64,000 bases of DNA from Allobosea sp035944375 (GTDB lineage: Bacteria; Pseudomonadota; Alphaproteobacteria; Rhizobiales; Beijerinckiaceae), in assembly GCF_035944375.1 (NCBI RefSeq), contig NZ_DASZBE010000027.1. One strand, written 5' to 3'. A program made the position numbers and the translations under genes. Positions 59,105 to 64,000 of this stretch are shown here, one piece after another. The notes under the pieces are model-generated. The model was given only the letters and a program-made list of their open reading frames with translations, searched no databases and was not told the origin of the DNA. How positions within the stretch are numbered: position 1 is the stretch's first letter; the number at the start of each line of letters is the position of its first letter.

Positions 59105-59854
59105 ATGAAGATCCTTGTGCCCGTGAAGCGGGTTGTCGACTACAACGTGAAGATCCGGGTGAAGGCCGACGGCTCGGGCGTCGAACTCGCCAACGTCAAG
59201 ATGTCGATGAACCCATTCGACGAGATCGCCGTCGAGGAGGCGCTGCGGCTCAAGGAAGCCGGCAAGGCGACCGAGGTGGTCGTGGTCTCGATCGGGCCGG
59301 CCCAGGCCGCCGAGACGATCCGCACCGGGCTGGCCATGGGCGCCGACCGCGGCATTCTCGTGAAGGTCGAGGGCACGGTCGAGCCGCTCGCCGTCGCCAA
59401 GCTCCTGAAGAAGGTCGTGGAGCAGGAGAGCCCCGGCCTTGTCATCCTCGGCAAGCAGGCGATCGACGACGACTGCAACCAGACCGGCCAGATGCTGGCG
59501 GCGCTGCTCGGCTGGCCGCAGGGCACCTTCGCCTCCAAGGTCGCGCTGGAGGCCGAGTCGGTCGACGTCACCCGCGAGGTCGATGGCGGCCTGCAGACCG
59601 TCTCGCTCAAGCTGCCGGCGATCGTCACCACCGATCTGCGCCTGAACGAGCCGCGCTACGCCTCGCTGCCCAACATCATGAAGGCCAAGAAGAAGCCGCT
59701 CGACGAGACCTCGGCCGAGACGCTCGGCGTCGACATCGCGCCGCGCCTGACGGTGCTGAAGACCGTCGAGCCCGCCGGCCGCTCAGCCGGCATCAAGGTC
59801 GGCTCGGTCGCCGAACTCGTCTCCAAGCTCAAGAACGAAGCCGGAGTGCTTTGA
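59105..59854 (+). CDS. etfB: electron transfer flavoprotein beta subunit
   Basis: This 249-residue protein starts MKILVPVKRVVDYNVKIRVK and has 'MNPFDEIAVEEALRLKE', 'LGKQAIDDDCNQTGQMLAALLGWPQ' (the AMP-binding segment) and 'VTTDLRLNEPRYASLPNIMKAKKKPL' (the recognition loop). It dimerises with EtfA and carries electrons from acyl-CoA dehydrogenases to ETF-ubiquinone oxidoreductase. Two further start codons are available upstream (GTG 59093, ATG 59096) without a good Shine-Dalgarno; 59105 gives the conserved N-terminus. Confidence 0.97.
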   Translation: MKILVPVKRVVDYNVKIRVKADGSGVELANVKMSMNPFDEIAVEEALRLKEAGKATEVVVVSIGPAQAAETIRTGLAMGADRGILVKVEGTVEPLAVAKLLKKVVEQESPGLVILGKQAIDDDCNQTGQMLAALLGWPQGTFASKVALEAESVDVTREVDGGLQTVSLKLPAIVTTDLRLNEPRYASLPNIMKAKKKPLDETSAETLGVDIAPRLTVLKTVEPAGRSAGIKVGSVAELVSKLKNEAGVL

Positions 59855-59858
59855 CATC

Positions 59859-60806
59859 ATGACGACGCTGCTGCTCGCCGAGCACGACAACAAGAGCCTC
59901 AACGAGGCCACCCGCAAGGCCCTGACCGCCGCCAGGGCGCTCGGTGCGCCCGTCCATGTCCTCGTCGCCGGCCAGGGTGCGCAAGCCGTGGCCGACGCCG
60001 CCGCGAAGCTCGACGACGTCGAGAAGGTCCTGCTGGCGGACGATGCCGCCTTCGGGCATCATCTCGCCGAGCCCTTGGCCGCGCTGATCGTCTCGCTCGC
60101 CGGCGGCTATGACGCGATCGTCGCGGCCGGCACCACCACCGGCAAGAACGTCACGCCCCGCGTCGCCGCCCTGCTCGACGTGATGCAGGTCTCGGAGATC
60201 ACCAAGGTCGTCTCGCCCGACACCTTCGAGCGGCCGATCTATGCCGGCAACGCCATCCAGACGGTGCAGGCCAGCGACGCCAAGAAGGTCATCACCGTGC
60301 GCGGCGCCTCCTTCGCGGCCGCCGCCGACGGCGCCGCCACCGCGCCGGTCGAGGCCGTCGCCGCCACGGCCCAGGACGGCTCCTCCCAGTTCAAGGGCGA
60401 GGAGGTCGCCAAGTCCGACCGGCCGGAACTGGCCTCGGCCAAGATCATCATCTCCGGCGGCCGCGCGCTCGGCTCGTCGGAGGCCTTCGGCAAGATCATC
60501 GAGCCGATCGCCGACAGGCTCGGCGCGGCCATGGGCGCCTCGCGCGCCGCGGTCGACGCCGGCTACGCGCCCAATGACTGGCAGGTCGGCCAGACCGGCA
60601 AGGTCGTGGCGCCCGATCTCTACATCGCGGTCGGCATCTCCGGCGCGATCCAGCATCTCGCCGGCATGAAGGATAGCAAGGTCATCGTCGCCATCAACAA
60701 GGACGAGGAGGCCCCGATCTTCCAGGTCGCCGATTACGGCCTTGTCGGCGACCTCTTCACCCTGCTGCCGGAGCTCGACGCCGAGCTCGCCAAGATCGGC
60801 AAATAG
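59859..60806 (+). CDS. etfA: electron transfer flavoprotein alpha subunit
   Basis: This 315-residue protein starts four bases after etfB. The C-terminal FAD domain has 'SGGRALGSSEAFGKI', 'GASRAAVDAGYAPNDWQVGQTGKVVAPDLYIAVGISGAIQHLAGM', 'IVAINKDEEAPIFQVADYGLVGDLF', all canonical. It partners with EtfB in fatty-acid and amino-acid oxidation. The ribosome binding site overlaps the etfB end. Confidence 0.97.
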   Translation: MTTLLLAEHDNKSLNEATRKALTAARALGAPVHVLVAGQGAQAVADAAAKLDDVEKVLLADDAAFGHHLAEPLAALIVSLAGGYDAIVAAGTTTGKNVTPRVAALLDVMQVSEITKVVSPDTFERPIYAGNAIQTVQASDAKKVITVRGASFAAAADGAATAPVEAVAATAQDGSSQFKGEEVAKSDRPELASAKIIISGGRALGSSEAFGKIIEPIADRLGAAMGASRAAVDAGYAPNDWQVGQTGKVVAPDLYIAVGISGAIQHLAGMKDSKVIVAINKDEEAPIFQVADYGLVGDLFTLLPELDAELAKIGK

Positions 60807-60946
60807 GCCCGAGCCGGCTGGGCGCGGCGGGCGGCCAATCGGACGCTGCGCTGCGCCCGCGATTGATATATGAAGAGGCAGCCGCGCGCGGCGGCCCGCA
60901 TCGGCTTCCGGGCATGGAGGCGGTGACACCGGAGATGGAACAGACC

Positions 60947-61831
60947 ATGTCGGCTCAGGCGATCAGGACGATCGGCATCATCGGCGCGGGCCAGATGGGC
61001 AACGGCATCGCCCATGTGGCGGCCGTGGCGGGGTTCGAGGTGAGGCTGCACGACGTCGCCGAGGAGCGCATCAACGCGGCGCTGGCGACGATCGACGGCA
61101 ACATGGCCCGCCAGGTCGCCAAGGGCGCCATCGGTGACGAGATCCGCCGCGACGCGATGGCCAAGATCACCGCCGCCCCGAAGCTCGAGGGCCTCGCCGA
61201 TTGTGACCTCGTCATCGAGGCGGCGACCGAGAGCGAGGAAACCAAGCGCAAGATCTTCACCGCCGTCTGCCAGCACATCAAGCCGGAGACGATGCTGGCC
61301 TCGAACACCTCCTCGATCTCGATCACGCGTCTGGCCGCCGCGACCGACCGGCCCGAGCGCTTCATCGGCATCCATTTCATGAACCCCGTGCCGCTGATGC
61401 AGCTCGTCGAGCTGATCCGCGGCATCGCCACCGACGATCAGACCTTCGAGCTCGCCAAGGAGTTCGTCGGCAAGCTGCACAAGACGGTCTCGGTCTCCGA
61501 GGATTTCCCCGCCTTCATCGTCAACCGCATCCTGCTGCCGATGATCAACGAGGCGGTCTACACGCTCTATGAGGGCGTCGGTTCGGTCGAGGCGATCGAC
61601 ACCGCGATGAAGCTCGGCGCCAACCACCCGATGGGCCCGCTGCAGCTCGCCGACTTCATCGGCCTCGACACCTGCCTTTCGGTCATGCAGGTGCTTCATG
61701 ACGGCCTGGCGGATTCCAAGTACCGCCCCTGCCCGCTGCTGGTGAAATATGTCGAGGCCGGCTGGCTCGGCCGCAAGACCAAGCGCGGCTTCTACGATTA
61801 CCGCGGCGAGAAGCCGGTTCCGACGCGCTGA
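60947..61831 (+). CDS. 3-hydroxyacyl-CoA (3-hydroxybutyryl-CoA) dehydrogenase
   Basis: This 294-residue protein has the NAD-binding 'IGIIGAGQMGNGIAHVAA', 'IEAATESEETKRKIF', 'SNTSSISITRLAA' and the signature 'GIHFMNPVPLMQLVELIRG', then 'VNRILLPMINEAV', 'NHPMGPLQLADFIGLD'. It oxidises (S)-3-hydroxybutyryl-CoA to acetoacetyl-CoA and probably works with EtfBA in fatty-acid or polyhydroxybutyrate metabolism. The start is uncertain: ATG 60935 and others upstream exist. It lies 140 bases after etfA. Confidence 0.94.
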   Translation: MSAQAIRTIGIIGAGQMGNGIAHVAAVAGFEVRLHDVAEERINAALATIDGNMARQVAKGAIGDEIRRDAMAKITAAPKLEGLADCDLVIEAATESEETKRKIFTAVCQHIKPETMLASNTSSISITRLAAATDRPERFIGIHFMNPVPLMQLVELIRGIATDDQTFELAKEFVGKLHKTVSVSEDFPAFIVNRILLPMINEAVYTLYEGVGSVEAIDTAMKLGANHPMGPLQLADFIGLDTCLSVMQVLHDGLADSKYRPCPLLVKYVEAGWLGRKTKRGFYDYRGEKPVPTR

Positions 61832-61842
61832 GCCAGCCGTCA

Positions 61843-61865
61843 GGCTCGGGCTTGACCCGAGCATC
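61843..61865. repeat. partial palindrome related to family A
   Basis: GGCTCGGGCTTGACCCGAGC resembles the distal hairpin of family A, without the CGTCAT ends. It may be a decayed copy just after the 3-hydroxyacyl-CoA dehydrogenase stop. Confidence 0.45.
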
Positions 61866-62023
61866 CCTCCCCGTAGCATCCTGCACGAGAGGGTCGGGTC
61901 ACACCCGATCCCTACGCTCGCGGCGGCCCAATCGCCGCACCCCTTCACATTCCTGTCGTGCCGCGCTTACATTGATGTCCGTGCGGGATTCGTCCCGCAT
62001 GTGAAAGCGGAGGTGCGGCGGGT

Positions 62024-62596
62024 TTGACGGCGCATGTGATGCATCCGATGGCCTCGCCGGATGGTTGTCCGGCGCTGGTTCTCAATGCCGATTTTCGGCC
62101 CCTGAGCTATTATCCGCTCTCCCTCTGGAGCTGGCAGGACGCGATCAAGGCGGTCTTCATGGACCGCGTGAACATCGTCTCCGAATACGACACCGTCGTC
62201 CGCAGCCCGAGCTTCGACATGCGGCTGCCCTCGGTCGTCTCGCTCAAGACCTATATCAAGCCCTCGCGCACGCCGGCCTTCACGCGCTTCAACGTCTTCC
62301 TGCGCGACCGGTTCGCCTGCCAGTACTGCGGCGCCCGCGACGAACTCACCTTCGACCACGTCATCCCGCGCTCGAAGGGCGGGCTCACCACCTGGGAGAA
62401 CGTGGTCGCGGCCTGCTCGCCCTGCAATCTGCGCAAGGGCGACAAGATGCCGGCCGCGGTCGACATGTTCCCGATGCAGAAGGCCTACGCGCCGACGATC
62501 AACGACCTGCACCGCAACGGCAAGCTCTTCCCGCCGAACTATCTCCACGAGAGCTGGCTCGACTATCTCTACTGGGATTCCGAACTGGAGCCGTGA
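62024..62596 (+). CDS. HNH endonuclease
   Basis: This 190-residue protein has the HNH core: Cys99-x2-Cys102 ('ACQYCGA'), 'LTFDHVIPRSKGGLTTWENVVAACSPCN' (His112, Asn126, Cys131-x2-Cys134, Asn135). It has a conserved N-terminal 'VLNADFRPLSYYPLSLWSWQDAIKAV' typical of widespread chromosomal HNH proteins in alphaproteobacteria. Its role is not defined; single-copy and not linked to a phage. The start is uncertain: TTG 62024, ATG 62039 or ATG 62048. Confidence 0.9.
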   Translation: MTAHVMHPMASPDGCPALVLNADFRPLSYYPLSLWSWQDAIKAVFMDRVNIVSEYDTVVRSPSFDMRLPSVVSLKTYIKPSRTPAFTRFNVFLRDRFACQYCGARDELTFDHVIPRSKGGLTTWENVVAACSPCNLRKGDKMPAAVDMFPMQKAYAPTINDLHRNGKLFPPNYLHESWLDYLYWDSELEP

Positions 62597-62605
62597 GGCG
62601 ATGGC

Positions 62606-63127
62606 TCAGGCGCGCGGGCGCCGGAGCACGCCGATCACCGCCAGCCCGAACAGGGCGAGCGAGGCCAGCACGTTCCAGCCCGCCAGAGACAGGCCCAGGA
62701 ACCGCCACGCCGCCTCCGTGCAGCTGACGACCCGCGTCGTCTGGAGCTGCTTCATGAAGTCCTGCACGCCGGCTGCGGCTGGTGCAGCCGCGCCGCCGCA
62801 ATCATTGGGGCCGGCGAACCAGCCCCATTCGACGCCGGCGTGATAGACGCCGAGCCCGGTGCTCCAGGCCATCAGGCCGGCGAGCCCCAGCAGAACCAGC
62901 CACTGAAGCGGGGGCGACCGCGCCAGCACCAGCCCGGCCGCCGCGAGGCCCATCGCGGCATAGTGCGGCAGGCGCTGCTCGAGGCAGAGCTTGCAGGGCC
63001 TCAGGCCCACCACGATCTCGAAGAACCAGGCCCCTGCGATCAGGGCGAGACAGGCGAGGCCGACGAGCGCGATCAGGCGGCGCGGCGTCGGTCCGGAGCG
63101 TTGCGTGACGGAGGCGGAGAGGGTCAT
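62606..63127 (-). CDS. DsbB-like disulfide bond formation protein
   Basis: This 173-residue protein has four membrane helices and the catalytic Cys45-K-L-Cys48 in 'LRPCKLCLEQRLPHY', plus a second pair Cys110 and Cys136 in the periplasmic loop ('NDCGG', 'VSCTEAAWRF'). This is the DsbB pattern: it re-oxidises a DsbA partner with quinone as acceptor. It is convergent with the HNH gene. No dsbA is in the window. Confidence 0.9.
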   Translation of the reverse strand: MTLSASVTQRSGPTPRRLIALVGLACLALIAGAWFFEIVVGLRPCKLCLEQRLPHYAAMGLAAAGLVLARSPPLQWLVLLGLAGLMAWSTGLGVYHAGVEWGWFAGPNDCGGAAAPAAAGVQDFMKQLQTTRVVSCTEAAWRFLGLSLAGWNVLASLALFGLAVIGVLRRPRA

Positions 63128-63283
63128 CGGCAGGCTCGGCGGGCGCGGTCAAAGGACGATGGGAGGCGGGCGCACCCTGCGGCCCGCCTGCGGCCGAAAT
63201 ACAGCAGGAACGCCGCGACGGCAGCCCTTTCGCCGATCACATTTCAGGCGCGACGACCCTTCGCTCTGCAAGCACGGACGCCG

Positions 63284-63311
63284 ATTGACCGGCCGCAGTC
63301 GATCGCTATAG
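63284..63311 (+). promoter_or_regulatory. putative promoter for tRNA-Leu
   Basis: ATTGAC (63284-63289) and CTATAG (63306-63311), spacing 16 bases, lie about 20 bases upstream of the tRNA, a good position for a stable-RNA promoter. Confidence 0.6.
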
Positions 63312-63330
63312 TCCGCCCCGCCCGCAAGGG

Positions 63331-63415
63331 GCCCCTGTGGCGGAATTGGTAGACGCGCTCGACTCAAAATCGAGTTCCGCAAGGAGTGCTGGTTCGATTC
63401 CGGCCAGGGGCACCA
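63331..63415 (+). tRNA. tRNA-Leu (anticodon CAA)
   Basis: It begins GCCCCTG and ends CAGGGGC-A-CCA with encoded CCA. The anticodon stem CTCGA/TCGAG encloses the loop CTCAAAA, giving CAA (Leu, UUG codons). A variable arm and GGTTCGATTCC T-arm are present. Its 3' end points toward the last 600 bases of the window, where small accessory genes begin. Confidence 0.96.
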
Positions 63416-63459
63416 TCATCCGCGTCGCTCACCCGGCAGGGCCCGGGATGCGTCGGGCG

Positions 63460-63642
63460 CTACCCCCAGCCCTCCGGATCGTCTTCGTGCCGGGCTTCCC
63501 ATTTCTCGATCGCCTCGACGAGGCCGATGAGCTCGGCCTCCTCCTCGGTGCCCGGCGCCGGGTGCCCGAGTTCGGCGACTCGCTCAAGCGCCCGCTCGTA
63601 ATCGTCCGCGCAGCGGACGATCGCCTTCTTCTCCGCGATCAT
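63460..63642 (-). CDS. small HigA-N-terminus-like protein (paralog family)
   Basis: This 60-residue protein has 'VRCADDYERALERVAEL' and 'PGTEEEAELIGLVEAIEKWEARH', the same family as 2190-2405 and 3835-4026. Its ATG overlaps the stop of the next gene upstream (ATGA), so the pair is co-translated. No DNA-binding domain. It is located just after tRNA-Leu. Confidence 0.7.
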   Translation of the reverse strand: MIAEKKAIVRCADDYERALERVAELGHPAPGTEEEAELIGLVEAIEKWEARHEDDPEGWG

Positions 63643-63809
63643 GTCCCGTCTCCCTGAGCGAGGGCCGGATGGTTGCGCGTCTCATAGGCGACCATCGCAG
63701 CACTGATGGCGAGAAACTCGTCATGCGCCGGCCCATCGGCTGGAGTGTCACCCAGCGCAGCCAGCCTGGCGAGGGCGGCGTCGTAATCCTCGCTGGTCTC
63801 GATCGTCAT
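63639..63809 (-). CDS. small HigA-N-terminus-like protein (56 residues)
   Basis: The product is MTIETSEDYDAALARLAAL, then a linker and 'HDEFLAISAAMVAYETRNHPAL'. The 'IET-EDY--AL-RL' opening and 'M-AYE' end place it in the same family as its downstream neighbour, with which it overlaps by ATGA, and as the two members of the island. The gene was found by direct translation. A GAGG lies about ten bases upstream of the ATG. Confidence 0.65.
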   Translation of the reverse strand: MTIETSEDYDAALARLAALGDTPADGPAHDEFLAISAAMVAYETRNHPALAQGDGT

Positions 63810-63876
63810 GGCCACCGCCTCTGTTTGTCCTCAGCCTGAAAAACCGGGGACGGCGCGGATCGTTCCCCGGGACAGC

Positions 63877-64000
63877 CTAGCGCATCAGCCCCGCTGCCCG
63901 CAGCGCATCGGCGATGATCTGGCCCGGCCCGGAGGCTGCCGGCTGCGGAGGCAGGGGCCGGGCCGTCTCGGCCGGCCGGCTTCGGGCTGCGGACGCTTCC
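63877..64000 (-). CDS. C-terminal end of an unidentified protein (partial)
   Basis: The frame enters from outside the window and ends with 'GQIIADALRAAGLMR' and a TAG. It has a Pro/Ala-rich linker (RPAETARPLPPQPAA) before a final amphipathic helix. The start and domains lie beyond the end, so I cannot name it. Confidence 0.45.
   Translation of the reverse strand, partial: EASAARSRPAETARPLPPQPAASGPGQIIADALRAAGLMR

Overview
The window is GC-rich and alphaproteobacterial. The gene set points to Hyphomicrobiales, and to my memory most resembles Bosea or a close relative: aerobic cobaltochelatase subunits CobS/CobT, DUF982, a CC0125/CC1285-type lipoprotein, L21 with a long C-terminal extension, CTTGAC-type promoters and abundant intergenic palindromes. 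No taxonomic search was possible, so the genus is inference.

Positions 1 to about 15,900 look like an accessory island. It holds an IS66 transposase remnant, a decapitated MerR gene, two ParB-like C-terminal remnants flanking a lipoprotein gene, a truncated EAL phosphodiesterase, and several families of very small proteins with paralogs. A phage/ICE-like regulatory cluster is also present: an XRE repressor and HTH genes, divergent from an operon of export-signal proteins. Better preserved cargo includes a methyl-accepting chemotaxis protein, a DUF305 membrane protein, a zinc-finger DksA/TraR protein and a SLT-SPOR lytic transglycosylase. The island abuts the 3' end of tRNA-Ser(CGA). No intact integrase is visible.

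From 16 to 32 kb the window is core chromosome. It carries rplU-rpmA, sugar-acid and SDR enzymes (an erythronate dehydrogenase-like protein, a BDH2-like SDR and an IlvD/Edd dehydratase), a PEP mutase/GNAT operon, an aminotransferase/SMR pair, rpmB, and cobS-GNAT-cobT. Three families of imperfect palindromic repeats fill the gaps between genes.

From 32 to 41 kb there are two tightly overlapping operons. One holds a methyltransferase-like protein and two GT-B glycosyltransferases. The other encodes an ABC-exporter-like protein whose nucleotide-binding motifs are all degenerate, a cyclic-nucleotide-binding-domain protein, and a fusion of a six-helix heme-b-like membrane domain, a [2Fe-2S] ferredoxin and a class III cyclase. 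This second operon is the best candidate in the window for an undercharacterised signalling system.

From 41 to 56.5 kb lie an oligopeptide-type ABC importer cassette, a second glycan-related group (GT4, deacetylase-like, MurG-like), an amidohydrolase, and a spermidine/putrescine-type ABC importer in the order permease-ATPase-binding protein-permease. From 56.6 kb to the end there are a PagL-like lipid A deacylase candidate, cob(I)alamin adenosyltransferase, rhomboid, etfBA, 3-hydroxyacyl-CoA dehydrogenase, an HNH nuclease, a DsbB-like protein, tRNA-Leu(CAA), and two more members of the small-protein family seen in the island.
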